DNA from: an uncultured Thermoanaerobaculia bacterium
Lineage (GTDB): Bacteria; Acidobacteriota; Thermoanaerobaculia; Multivoradales; Multivoraceae
Reading direction: 5' to 3'
Assembly: GCA_951813015.1 (NCBI GenBank)
Contig: CATOTG010000004.1
Span: 182,105 to 246,104 of the forward strand
DNA length: 64,000 nt
Position numbers and translations under genes: made by a program. Positions within the stretch are counted from its first letter, which is position 1; every line of letters starts with the position of its first letter. The notes beneath the pieces were generated by a model. The model was not told where the DNA came from and searched no databases. It saw only the letters and a program-made list of their open reading frames with translations. Below, in pieces: positions 44,203-52,524 of the stretch.

Positions 44203-45436
44203 ACTCGCCGCGGGCGACGGCAGGCACAAACTCGTCGAGACCTTCGGGCGGATAGTCGACGGTACGACCCTGTTCGGCGCTCATGTAGGCGGCCATCAGC
44301 AGCCGGGTGACCTCCAGGCCGTCCTCGAAGGTCTCCCTGGGCCGCTCGCCGCGGCGAAAACTCTCGACCATGTGCCGGTTCTCGGCGTCGTAGCCGTAGG
44401 CCACCGGCTCGTTCGGCAGGACCGGCATCAATCCCGTCTCGGCGTTCTGTTTCTCGATCAGGTCCTCTCCGCTGCGCTGCGCCAGGTCGCGGCTGAAGAA
44501 GAGCTCCAGGTCCGTGTCGAGGCTGTTGGCCCGCATCGAGTACTCGGGACCGAGCAGTTCCATGGATAGCCGCAAGCCGGCGCCCACGTAGCTCCAGGAG
44601 GTCGTCGCCTCGACGACCAGGGGCGTGCCGGCCTCGTCCTCGTACTCGACCATGGCTCGGGCAAAGTCCTCCGCCGGCCGGCGTGCGTAGTCGACCGTGT
44701 CGCCGTACTGCTGGCGCAGGCGCTCCGCGTACTCGGGCCGCTGCCACTTGAGGCAGTGGATCTGCGCGTTGACCCGTCTCGGCGTCAGGCTTGAGCGGGG
44801 TTTGTCCGGGTCGGTGAGCAGGAAGCGCGCCGCCTCGACCGAGTGGCACATCATGTCGTTCAGCACCCCGCCGCCCTGCAGGTCGCCCTGCCAGAACCAG
44901 GCGTTGTGCGGGCCGGAGTGTTCCTCGGCGGCGCGGGCCAGGTAGGGGCGGCCGGCGGAGCGGGCCCCGCGCTCCCAGGCGAGTTCACGGCCGCGCACGA
45001 CGGCGGGGCTGAAGACCTGGTTTTCGAGGTAGCCGTCCAAAACGTCGATCTCGCGTGCCAGTTCGACCATGCGCAGCGCTTCGGCGGCGTTGCGCGCGAG
45101 CGGCTTCTCGCAGGCGACGCCGACGAGATGGCCGCGGCCGCTGCTCACCGCGCCGGCGATCTCCTCCATGTTCGCGACCCGGTGGTCGTTGCGGCCGCAG
45201 ATCCAGATCGCGTCTATCCCCTCATCCTCGACCATCGCGGCGATGGACTCGCAGGCCCGGGCGTCGCCGACGTCCAGGTCATTCGCCAGGACCGCCGCGG
45301 ACTCCGCGCTTGCGCGGTTGGGGCTCCAGACGCCCCGGATGTCGGCGCCGCGGACCGCTGCCCAGGAACGGATGTGAAAGCGGGTGATGAAGCCGCTGCC
45401 GACGAAGCCGATGCCAAGAGGACGCCGCGCGGCCAA
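44171..45436 (-). CDS. Gfo/Idh/MocA-family oxidoreductase
   Basis: A 421-residue NAD(P)-dependent sugar or polyol oxidoreductase. The N-terminal Rossmann motif is GIGFVGSGFITRFH, then the substrate-helix motif ACEKPLARN (the EKP signature) and the C-terminal catalytic region NDMMCHSVEAARFLL. It acts in the cytoplasm; the substrate is unknown. Its ATG at 45436 directly follows the stop of the DUF4332 gene (adjacent, no gap), so they are co-translated. The final residues (NPGGAVRHP) and the stop codon come from a double-hairpin repeat, so the repeat or a deletion beside it has redefined the C terminus. Confidence 0.85.
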   Translation of the reverse strand: MAARRPLGIGFVGSGFITRFHIRSWAAVRGADIRGVWSPNRASAESAAVLANDLDVGDARACESIAAMVEDEGIDAIWICGRNDHRVANMEEIAGAVSSGRGHLVGVACEKPLARNAAEALRMVELAREIDVLDGYLENQVFSPAVVRGRELAWERGARSAGRPYLARAAEEHSGPHNAWFWQGDLQGGGVLNDMMCHSVEAARFLLTDPDKPRSSLTPRRVNAQIHCLKWQRPEYAERLRQQYGDTVDYARRPAEDFARAMVEYEDEAGTPLVVEATTSWSYVGAGLRLSMELLGPEYSMRANSLDTDLELFFSRDLAQRSGEDLIEKQNAETGLMPVLPNEPVAYGYDAENRHMVESFRRGERPRETFEDGLEVTRLLMAAYMSAEQGRTVDYPPEGLDEFVPAVARGEWNPGGAVRHP

Positions 45437-45835
45437 CTAGCTGTCCTTGAGTTCTCGGGCCTGCGCGATCCAGCGTTCCACCATGGAGGCGGAGGGAGCG
45501 CGGCGGCTTAGCTTCCGGGTCGCGTTCACGGTACTCATCTTGGCCGCCAGGTTGAAGGCGCGGCGGCGGCTCAGGTCGCGGACCGTCCGTACGCCGGAAG
45601 CACCAAGTAGTTCCGCGAAGTCCGCGCCGATGCCGCGGATGCGCATCAGGTCGGCCGTGTTGGCGAACTTCTGAAGCTGCCGCTCGGGCAGGCCGGTGCG
45701 CTCGCAGAGCAGGCGACGATCCCTGCGGCCGTTGCAGGCCGCGAGGAGAGCGTCCGTGGTGCGGATGTCCGCGCTGGCGAGCTTCTTGGCGACGATCGGG
45801 CCTATCCCTGCGATCTTCCGGACGCCGTAGGCCAT
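45437..45835 (-). CDS. DUF4332 helix-hairpin-helix protein
   Basis: A 132-residue protein of two helix-hairpin-helix repeats. The first, YGVRKIAGIGPIVAKKLASADI, and the second, RIRGIGADFAELLGASGVRTV, each have the IxGIGxxxA/EL pattern used for DNA backbone contacts. This matches the DUF4332 family. Whether it binds DNA here is unknown. It lies directly upstream of the oxidoreductase, with the cupredoxin-like gene 12 bp upstream, so all three form one minus-strand transcript. No signal peptide is visible, so it is cytoplasmic. Confidence 0.7.
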   Translation of the reverse strand: MAYGVRKIAGIGPIVAKKLASADIRTTDALLAACNGRRDRRLLCERTGLPERQLQKFANTADLMRIRGIGADFAELLGASGVRTVRDLSRRRAFNLAAKMSTVNATRKLSRRAPSASMVERWIAQARELKDS

Positions 45836-45847
45836 CCGCCCGGGCGC

Positions 45848-46597
45848 CTACTCGGCGCCTTCGAAGGTCAGGTCAAGACCCTCGACGTTGCCGCTTACTT
45901 CGACCTCGACCACCTGCTCGCCCAGCTTCTCATGCCAGAAGACGAGCTCGTGAGAACCGGCCGGCAGGCCGTCGATCCGGTACGTGCCGTTGCTCCCGGT
46001 GGTCGAGTGGAAGGAGTGCTCCATGACGAACACGAAGGCGGCCATCCACGGGTGGACGTCGCACTTGACCTTGATCGGTTTCTCGGGCGCCCTGAACGAC
46101 TTCGTTCTCGTGCCCCGCGCCGGCTGACCGATGTTGAAAGGCCGGTTGGCCTTGGCCAGGGCCCGGACGTTGTGAAGCGTGGGATCGTCGTTGACGATCT
46201 CGATGTCCTGCTGGACACGGGCGCCGATGACCCGGGGTGTGTAGAGGCAGCCTCGCTGTTCCAGCCGTACGGCCTCCGACGGTGTTTCGCCGGCGCTTCC
46301 CTCCGGCGCCTCCTTCAGGTAGACGAAGACGTTCTCGACGGCGCCGCCCTCCCCGATCAGGCTGTCCCGGGAGAGGACCCGCTTGCCCTCGTGGATCGCG
46401 GCGCAATTCGGGTCGGCGTCCATGCGCAGCGGGTAGCGCTTCAGCGGCTCGCCTTCGTAGGTGACCGTGCCGCTGATGCTGAAGCCTTCGGCCGCCGCCG
46501 GGATGGCGCCGGCCAGGAGAAAGGCGGCCGCGAAAACCGCCGCCGGAAGCCTGGCGCGCCGAAAGTCGAGGGCGATACGCAACACGTCCTGCTTCAT
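45848..46597 (-). CDS. Exported cupredoxin/carboxypeptidase-regulatory-like protein
   Basis: A 249-residue exported protein. A signal peptide spans about 14-36 (LLAGAIPAAA). The mature protein starts with an FSISGTVTYEGEPL strand, typical of carboxypeptidase-regulatory-like domains. Then come DDPTLHNVRAL and VKCDVHPWM, which together resemble the His, Cys, His and Met copper ligands of plastocyanin-like domains, and a final TYRIDGLPAGSHEL CNA-type strand. It could be a periplasmic copper electron carrier; copper binding is inferred. It opens a unit with DUF4332 and Gfo genes. The start codon lies within a run of 15-bp tandem repeats. Confidence 0.72.
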   Translation of the reverse strand: MKQDVLRIALDFRRARLPAAVFAAAFLLAGAIPAAAEGFSISGTVTYEGEPLKRYPLRMDADPNCAAIHEGKRVLSRDSLIGEGGAVENVFVYLKEAPEGSAGETPSEAVRLEQRGCLYTPRVIGARVQQDIEIVNDDPTLHNVRALAKANRPFNIGQPARGTRTKSFRAPEKPIKVKCDVHPWMAAFVFVMEHSFHSTTGSNGTYRIDGLPAGSHELVFWHEKLGEQVVEVEVSGNVEGLDLTFEGAE

Positions 46598-46641
46598 GTC
46601 CTGCTTTCCCTGTTCCCGCTTTGCCTGTTCCTGCTTTGCCT
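46582..46641 (-). repeat. Four tandem 15-bp repeats spanning the start codon
   Basis: Units at 46582-46596, 46597-46611, 46612-46626 and 46627-46641 share an AGCAGGA core on the minus strand. The first contains the first codons of the cupredoxin-like gene (ATGAAGCAGGACG). The other three lie in its 5' leader and each carries an AGGA Shine-Dalgarno-like string. A related sequence (GGCAAACAGGAAA) precedes the rpsD start. Confidence 0.75.
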
Positions 46642-46650
46642 ATGGGGGCT

Positions 46651-47244
46651 CTAACGGGAGTAGTACTCGATGACGAGCGGCACTTCGCACACGATCGGGA
46701 CTTCGTCCCGAACGGGCGTGTTGCGAAGGGTGGCCTGGTAGCCCGTTTCGTCCGTTTCGACGTAGGTGGGCACGGTCACGCCGCGCGGCTCGTTGAAGCA
46801 GCGCAGCTTCCGGCTCTTCTCGCGTACCTCGACGACATCGCCCTCCTTGACGCGGAAGGACGGGATGTCCACCCGGCGCCCGTTGACCAGGATGTGGCCG
46901 TGGCCGACGAACTGGCGGGCGGCAAACACGCTGGGGGCAAAGGCGCGATGGACGACGGCGTCGAGCCGGGTTTCGAGCAGCCCGACCAGGTTGTCGCCGG
47001 TCACGCCCCTCATGCGGGTCGCGCGCTTGTAGTAGTTGCGGAGCTGGCGCTCGCTGACGTTGTACTGGAAGCGGAGCCGCTGCTTCTCGAGCAGCTGCCT
47101 GCCGTAGTTGCTCTGGCGCCGGCGCCGCTTCAGGCCGTGCATGCCTGGCGGGTGGCTCTTCTTCTCCATGTAGCGCGCCGCCTTGGACGTAAGCGCGACA
47201 CCCAGCTTGCGCGAGAGCTTGACCTTGGGCCCGTTGAATTTCAC
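46651..47244 (-). CDS. rpsD: 30S ribosomal protein S4 (uS4)
   Basis: A 197-residue ribosomal protein S4, a primary 16S rRNA-binding protein of the 30S 5' domain. Diagnostic segments are GPKVKLSRKLG, SHPPGMHG, SNYGRQLLEKQRLRFQYNVSERQLRNYYKRA and the S4 RNA-binding domain LETRLDAVVHRAFAPSVFAARQFVGHGHILVNGRRVDIPS. The zinc-ligand Cys residues of the other S4 type are absent, so it is a zinc-free form. The GTG at 47244 is chosen because conserved sequence begins there. It is not beside other ribosomal genes; it sits alone upstream of the cupredoxin-like gene. Its 5' side (47245-47523) holds a double-hairpin repeat. Confidence 0.93.
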   Translation of the reverse strand: MKFNGPKVKLSRKLGVALTSKAARYMEKKSHPPGMHGLKRRRRQSNYGRQLLEKQRLRFQYNVSERQLRNYYKRATRMRGVTGDNLVGLLETRLDAVVHRAFAPSVFAARQFVGHGHILVNGRRVDIPSFRVKEGDVVEVREKSRKLRCFNEPRGVTVPTYVETDETGYQATLRNTPVRDEVPIVCEVPLVIEYYSR

Positions 47245-47463
47245 CTGTGTCTCCGATTTCCTGTTTGCCTTGCCGATCGACGGACGTGGAGGCAACGAGC
47301 CTGCCGGCGTGCCAGAGTCGGCGCCCGACCGGCGTGCCTGTCGCTTCAACTGTCCTCAGGGAGCCTTGTTGCCGCCGTCGAGCGGACGCGGATTGTAGCA
47401 GCGAGCGGTTGCAGACCCAAGTGGGCGACGGGTCCGTTCCCGTCATCGGGCTCAGTCACGGAT

Positions 47464-47536
47464 GGAACCCGGGTGGCGGGATCCGCGCCGCCCGTGAACC
47501 AGTCCGTGCGCCCGTCATCGGGCTCACGGATGGAAC
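47464..47536. repeat. Double-hairpin dispersed repeat, copy 4
   Basis: This copy has GGTGGCGGG with CCGCGCCGCCC as first stem and CCGTGCGCCCG/CGGGCTCACGG as second. A partial copy of the second stem lies just before it at 47429-47467. The stop of the radical SAM gene (47524-47526) falls inside it, as in copy 3. Confidence 0.75.
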
Positions 47537-48687
47537 AGGGTCCGTTGCGCGGTCCGGCGCCGGAACGCGGTTGCCGATGGGCTTCCTGTTCGACCGGTCC
47601 GGCCGCCCTCGAGCCCGACGCGGCGGCGGACGGTCTCGAACAGCCGGCCGATCTGTTCGGCGTACTCTCCGCCACCCTTCATCCGGTGATGGAAGCGGGG
47701 GTCGTTCAGGTCGCCGTCGCGTGCTTCTCGCAGCCGGTTCAGGACCCGATCCCGCCGGTCCGGAAAGTGCGTGCCGAGCCAGTCGGCGAAGAGTTTCCGC
47801 AGACCATGCGGTAGCCGAACCAGGATGTAGCCGGCGCGCGTTGCACCGGCCTCGGCGGCCGCCTCCAGGATGGCCGGGATCTGGTCGTCGTTCAGGCCGG
47901 GGATGATCGGCGCCGCCATCACGCCGCAGGGAATGCCGGCCTCGCTCAGTTCGCGTAGCGCTTGCAGCCGCCGCCGGGGACTCGAGGCCCGGGGCTCCAT
48001 ACGAGCCGAAAGCGACGGCGACACGGATGTGATCGACAGATGAACGGCACAGGCCTGGAACCGGTTGAGCTCGAGCAGCAGGTCGATATCGCGGGTCACC
48101 AGGTGGTTCTTCGTCACGATCGCGACCGGGTTGCGGAACTCGGCCAGAATCTCGAGGCATCGGCGGGTGACGCGAAGCCGCCGCTCGATCGGCTGGTAGG
48201 GGTCCGTAACGCCGGAGAGCATGATGACCTGCGGCGTCCAGCGGGGGTTCTCCAGCGCCCGGCGCAGCAGTTCGGGCGCCCCTTCCTTGACGAGTATCCG
48301 GCTCTCGAAGTCGAGCCCGGCGGAGAAGCCGAGGTACTCGTGTGTCGGCCTTGCATAGCAGTAGATGCAGCCGTGCTCGCAGCCGCGGTACGGGTTCAGG
48401 CTGTACTGGAAGCCGAGGTCCGGCGAGTCGTTCTTCGACAGGACCGTTTTCGAGTCGTCCCGGAACAGCTCCGTCGGCGGTACATCGCCGCGTTCCGCCG
48501 TGCTTTCTCCGGGCTCGAAGTCGACCTCGATGCGCTCGAAGCGGTTGCGCGGGTTGGCTGCGGCGCCGCGGCCGCGAACCGAACCGGCCGGCGACTTGGC
48601 AGGTCGTGCGGAACAGGCTGGCGCGCCTTTGCGCGGCGTCGTCGGTGGCGTCGTGGGCGGCGTCGGCACGACGCTGGAGCCTAGCAC
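47524..48687 (-). CDS. PA0069-family radical SAM protein
   Basis: A 387-residue radical SAM protein. The 4Fe-4S motif is CEHGCIYCY, in NPYRGCEHGCIYCYARPTHEYLG, where three Cys bind the cluster and SAM fills the fourth site. The remaining conserved segments (DPYQPIERRLRVTRRCLEIL, VTKNHLVTRDIDLL, APIIPGLND) match the SplB-like/PA0069 family, whose reaction is not established. Its N terminus is Pro/Ala-rich and may start lower than the GTG at 48687. The C-terminal LFHP and stop codon are inside a double-hairpin repeat. Confidence 0.85.
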   Translation of the reverse strand: MLGSSVVPTPPTTPPTTPRKGAPACSARPAKSPAGSVRGRGAAANPRNRFERIEVDFEPGESTAERGDVPPTELFRDDSKTVLSKNDSPDLGFQYSLNPYRGCEHGCIYCYARPTHEYLGFSAGLDFESRILVKEGAPELLRRALENPRWTPQVIMLSGVTDPYQPIERRLRVTRRCLEILAEFRNPVAIVTKNHLVTRDIDLLLELNRFQACAVHLSITSVSPSLSARMEPRASSPRRRLQALRELSEAGIPCGVMAAPIIPGLNDDQIPAILEAAAEAGATRAGYILVRLPHGLRKLFADWLGTHFPDRRDRVLNRLREARDGDLNDPRFHHRMKGGGEYAEQIGRLFETVRRRVGLEGGRTGRTGSPSATAFRRRTAQRTLFHP

Positions 48688-48792
48688 GACTTACGCCCTG
48701 TTTTCGTCGCCGTTGCGAGCGACCCACCCGGATCAGCCAGCGCTAGCGCGAGAGGAGGTCCGATGCCGGCGCTTCGACGCAGGATGCCGGCG

Positions 48793-48897
48793 AGAACCCG
48801 TGTGGCGCGGCCCGCGCCACACGCGAACCAGTCCGTGCGCCCGTCATCGGGCGCACGGATGGCACGCCGGCGCGCCCGGTTTCTGCCACGGGCTGCT
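48793..48897. repeat. Double-hairpin dispersed repeat, copy 5, with short-repeat tail
   Basis: The first stem is TGTGGCGCG/CGCGCCACA and the second CCGTGCGCCCG/CGGGCGCACGG around TCAT, both perfect. It runs to about 48870. A partial copy of the short repeat (TCTGCCACGGGCTGC) follows up to the SelD stop. The gap 48688-48895 contains nothing else I recognise. Confidence 0.8.
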
Positions 48898-51214
48898 AGC
48901 GGAGGATCAACTGCGGACGCTTTGAAGGCGCCGGTCGGGCGCGTGCGATCACACGCGCCTCATCGAGCCCCTGGGAGCGCAAATCGTCGATCAGGCTCTC
49001 GCGTCGATCCGGTGCGACCGCCAGCACCAGGCCGCCCGCGGTCTGGGGGTCGAAGGCCAGCTCCAGCCGCGGCCCCGGCGCCGCCTGTCGCTTCACGCGC
49101 AGCGGCAGGCGCGTGTTCTGGTGGTGGCTCGTGCTGCGCTGACCACGTTCCAGCAGTTCGAGGGCGCTCGGCAGGGCGGGGAGAGCATCGACGTCGATCT
49201 CGATGTCGATGCCGCTCGCCAGCGCCATCTCGCCGAGGTGGCCGGCGAGACCGAAGCCGCTGACGTCGGTTGCCGCGCGGGTTTCGGCGCGCCGCGCCGC
49301 CTCGAGCGCGCCGCGGTTGCTCGTCTGCATCGAGGCCAGAGCGGCGCGGACGGACCGACCGGGACACAGTCCCATCCGGTCGGCGGCAAGCAGGACGCCG
49401 CAGCCGAGCGGCTTGGTCAGCACGAGCTCGTCGCCGGGCTGAACCGCGCCCTTGAGGAGAAGGCCGCGGCCGTCCCCGGCGACTCCTTCGACGTGGAAGC
49501 CGACGACCAGTTCGGGCCCGGTGTTCGTGTGGCCGCCGAGCAGCAGCACGTCTTCGGCATCCAGGGCTGCGCGCGCCCCGGCCAGGACCTGGAACAACAG
49601 CTCCTCAGCCGCGTCGCCGTCCGAGGTCCGGGGCAGAGTGACCAGGGCCTGCGCGATCCGGGGTGCTATGCCCGTCGCATGGAGATCGGAGCAGGCGTTG
49701 ACCGCGGCCACCCGACCGACAAGCCACGGGTCGTCGGTGAAGGCGGGAAACGCGTCGAGGGAAGCGACGACCCGGTCGCCCGCCGGTGTCCGGTATGCCA
49801 CCGCGTCGTCGGGGGTTGCCAAATCAAGAATCACGTCGGCGCTCTGGCCGGTCTTCTCGTCCAGGCCCACTCGTGCGAGCGCCCTGCCAAGGCGATCGGG
49901 CCCCACCTTGGCGGCGCAGCCGCCGCAGAACATGGCCGCCGCCTGGGTTCCGTCCGCGTGGCCCATCGGCCCTGCACCGTCAGCCTCGGCACCTTCCTCG
50001 GCCGTCATGTCGGCGAGCCAGGACCGGGGCGCGCCCGCCGGATCGAGCGCCTGGAAGCGCTCCATGAACCGCCGGTCGATGCGGTCCTTCAGGCGCATGA
50101 CCCACCGGCCCTTGAAGGTACGTCCCCACTTCGCGCCCACGGCCGTTCCGTCGCCGAGGTTGAGCAGCGAAAGGAAGTCGCCCTGAGGCGTATAGCGCCG
50201 CAGCGGCCGCCCGCCGAGGCGCCTTTCCAGGTTGTCGATCAGGTAGGGCCCCATGCGCACCGCGTAGACGCCGGCGCGCGCACGCCCCGGGTGGTCGGTC
50301 AGGGTCGCGCAGTCGCCGACGGCGAAGACGTGGTCGTGCCCCTCGACCTGCAGGGTCGACTGCGTACGGACGAAGCCGCCGTCGTCGAGGCGCAGGTCCG
50401 AGTCGCGGAAGAGGGGCAGCGCGGCGGCGCCCGTGACCCAGAACGTGAGGTCGGCGTCGAGCCGGCCACCGCCCTCGAGTCGGACCGAGTCCGCCTCGAC
50501 CACCTCGACCCTGGCGCCGAACATCGTCTCGATGCCGCGACTGCGGGCCGCGGCCGCGATCCGTCGCGCCAGGGACGGGTGGTAGCCGGGCAGGATGCCG
50601 TCGCCCGCCTCGACGATCGTCGTTTTGGGTTCGAGACCCCGGCCTCGAAGGCGCGCGTCGATGCAGAAGGCGAGTTCGATTCCGCCGGCGCCGCTGCCGA
50701 CGACGACGATCCGCGGCGCCGTGTCCGTGAGGGCATTCAGGCGACCGTCGGCCGCCGCGGCCAGACGGTTGATGGGCCGCGTGGGAACCGCGTGCTCGCG
50801 AACGCCGGGCAGGTCGAGTGCCGCCACGGTCGAGCCGACGTCGAACGAGGCCAGGTCGAAGGGCAAGGGTTCGCGACCATCGACCAGCAGCCGCCGGGCC
50901 GCTGCCTCGACCCCGGTGCACGGTGACATCACGACGCGCACTCCGGCCCTGCGCGCCAGCGGCACGGCGTCGATCTCCAGCTCGTGGCGTGCGTACTGGC
51001 CGGCTACCAGGCCGGGCGCCATCCCGGAGTAGACAGCGATCGGCGTGTCGACCACGAGAGTCGCATCGACGGCGTGGTTCGGCCGCATGATCCAGTGCCG
51101 CAGCACCTGGATGTGAGTGTGCCCGGCGCCGACCAGGACGACTCGTCTGGCTGCCTCGGGCGACGAACCCGACCTGCCGGGACCCCGGCCCCGGCTGTGC
51201 GATGGCGTACTCAC
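48896..51214 (-). CDS. selD: FAD-dependent oxidoreductase fused to selenide,water dikinase (SelD)
   Basis: A 772-residue two-domain protein. Residues about 24-400 are a pyridine-nucleotide-disulfide/NDH-2-like oxidoreductase: VVLVGAGHTHIQVLRHW, then a second nucleotide motif VVVGSGAGGIEL, and VFAVGDCATL binding FAD. From about 425 comes SelD, which makes selenophosphate from selenide and ATP. Its active site is CGGCAAKV, with C433 and K436 in the E. coli C17-xx-K20 spacing and no selenocysteine codon. DAFPAFTDDPWLVGRVAAVNACSDLHATG and the C-terminal FDPQTAGGL are conserved. The same fusion is known from cyanobacteria and others. No selenocysteine or selenouridine genes are in the window. Confidence 0.92.
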   Translation of the reverse strand: MSTPSHSRGRGPGRSGSSPEAARRVVLVGAGHTHIQVLRHWIMRPNHAVDATLVVDTPIAVYSGMAPGLVAGQYARHELEIDAVPLARRAGVRVVMSPCTGVEAAARRLLVDGREPLPFDLASFDVGSTVAALDLPGVREHAVPTRPINRLAAAADGRLNALTDTAPRIVVVGSGAGGIELAFCIDARLRGRGLEPKTTIVEAGDGILPGYHPSLARRIAAAARSRGIETMFGARVEVVEADSVRLEGGGRLDADLTFWVTGAAALPLFRDSDLRLDDGGFVRTQSTLQVEGHDHVFAVGDCATLTDHPGRARAGVYAVRMGPYLIDNLERRLGGRPLRRYTPQGDFLSLLNLGDGTAVGAKWGRTFKGRWVMRLKDRIDRRFMERFQALDPAGAPRSWLADMTAEEGAEADGAGPMGHADGTQAAAMFCGGCAAKVGPDRLGRALARVGLDEKTGQSADVILDLATPDDAVAYRTPAGDRVVASLDAFPAFTDDPWLVGRVAAVNACSDLHATGIAPRIAQALVTLPRTSDGDAAEELLFQVLAGARAALDAEDVLLLGGHTNTGPELVVGFHVEGVAGDGRGLLLKGAVQPGDELVLTKPLGCGVLLAADRMGLCPGRSVRAALASMQTSNRGALEAARRAETRAATDVSGFGLAGHLGEMALASGIDIEIDVDALPALPSALELLERGQRSTSHHQNTRLPLRVKRQAAPGPRLELAFDPQTAGGLVLAVAPDRRESLIDDLRSQGLDEARVIARARPAPSKRPQLILR

Positions 51215-51241
51215 GTCATGCCGGAGGGGGGCGGTTGCACG

Positions 51242-52468
51242 CTACGAACCGCGGCTGGGGTCGTTCTCGGGTCCGCGGACGGCGCCTGACGTCCGCAGCG
51301 CGGCGATGCGCTTCGTGTCGTAGCCCAGTTCGTCGAGTATCTCTTCCGTGTGCTCGCCCAGGGCGGGAGCCGGTCGCCGAATCGAGGCGGGCGAGCGAGA
51401 GAAGCGCCACGGCACACCCGCCATGCGCAGGCCGCCGATCGTCGAGTGCTGGACGATCTGGCTCATCGCCATCGCTTCGACCTGGGGGTCGTCGAAGAAC
51501 TCGTCGGCCGAACGGACCGCGGCGCAGGGAACGCCAACCTCGACGAGGGCGGCTTCCAGTTCGCGGGCGGGTCGTGAGGCGACGATCGGGTCGATCTCCG
51601 CGCTGAGTTCCTTCGCCTGGCCGACGCGCCGGGGGTTCGTCGCGTAGCGGGGATCGCTGGCCAGATCATCGCGGCCGATCGCTTCGCAGAACAGTTTCCA
51701 GAACTTGTCCGTGCCGGCGGCGATGAAGATCGGCCCGTCGGCGGCGGCGAACATGCGGTAGGGGAAGATACCCGGCGGACCGGTGATCTCCGCGTCGATG
51801 GGCACGAGGTAGGACTGGGCTTGCGCGCTCATGATCGCCTGGAGCAGGGACGTCTCGACGTACTGGCCCTCTCCGGTGCGCTCGCGGTGGAGGAGCGCGG
51901 CGTTGATCGAGCAGACGAGCAGCACCGCCGCCATGTAGTCCGAGACCGCCACCGGGCAGATGGCGGCGATGCCGTTCATCTGCTGCTGCAGGTGCGCGGC
52001 GCCGGCCATCGATTGCAGCACCGGGTCGTACCCTGGACGCTGCGCGTACGGTCCGCTGCCGCCGAATGCGCTGGACGAGGCGTAGACGATCGCCGGGTTG
52101 TGCCGGCTGAGGGTGTCGTAGTCGATGCCCAGCCTGGACGACACGCCGGGGCGGAAGTTCTCCATCGCCACGTCGGCGTCCCGGGCCAGGTCGTAGACGA
52201 CCTGCCGTCCGTGGTCCGTCTTCAGATCGACGGCGATGCCGCGCTTGTTCCGGTTCCAGGCCTGGAACATGCGGCTCTCGCCCTCGATGAAGGGTCCCCA
52301 GTGGCGGGCATTGTCGCCGCCCGGCGATTCGATCTTCAGGACATCGGCGCCCAGGTCGCCGAGCAGCATCGCGCCGTAGGAACCGGCAATGAAGCTGGTG
52401 AAGTCGAGGACCCGGATGCCGTCGAGGGGACCGCTCGAGCCGGCCTCGGGCAGAGGCGTCTCTGACAT
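51242..52468 (-). CDS. CaiB/BaiF-family CoA transferase
   Basis: A 408-residue family III CoA transferase, moving CoA between carboxylic acids through an aspartyl-CoA intermediate. The N-terminal GIRVLDFTSFIAGSYGAMLLGDLGADVLKIE, the nucleotide-fold NKRGIAVDLKTDHG, ENFRPG and the likely catalytic D148 in QRPGYDPVLQ are family hallmarks. A later TGEGQYVETSLL loop is typical. The ATG at 52468 is chosen because conserved sequence starts 13 residues on; the ORF runs to 52960 but that part is not family-like. It is on the same strand as SelD, 28 bp upstream of it, and downstream of the amidohydrolase. Confidence 0.9.
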   Translation of the reverse strand: MSETPLPEAGSSGPLDGIRVLDFTSFIAGSYGAMLLGDLGADVLKIESPGGDNARHWGPFIEGESRMFQAWNRNKRGIAVDLKTDHGRQVVYDLARDADVAMENFRPGVSSRLGIDYDTLSRHNPAIVYASSSAFGGSGPYAQRPGYDPVLQSMAGAAHLQQQMNGIAAICPVAVSDYMAAVLLVCSINAALLHRERTGEGQYVETSLLQAIMSAQAQSYLVPIDAEITGPPGIFPYRMFAAADGPIFIAAGTDKFWKLFCEAIGRDDLASDPRYATNPRRVGQAKELSAEIDPIVASRPARELEAALVEVGVPCAAVRSADEFFDDPQVEAMAMSQIVQHSTIGGLRMAGVPWRFSRSPASIRRPAPALGEHTEEILDELGYDTKRIAALRTSGAVRGPENDPSRGS

Positions 52469-52524
52469 TCCGCGATTGTAGCCCCGCTGGACCTCCCGGC
52501 TCGCCGTCTCCGTTGGAATGGCGC

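Noticed and set aside
49900..49940. Selenocysteine in the SelD active site
   Set aside because: The codons read Cys (TGC), with no in-frame TGA at the active-site position.
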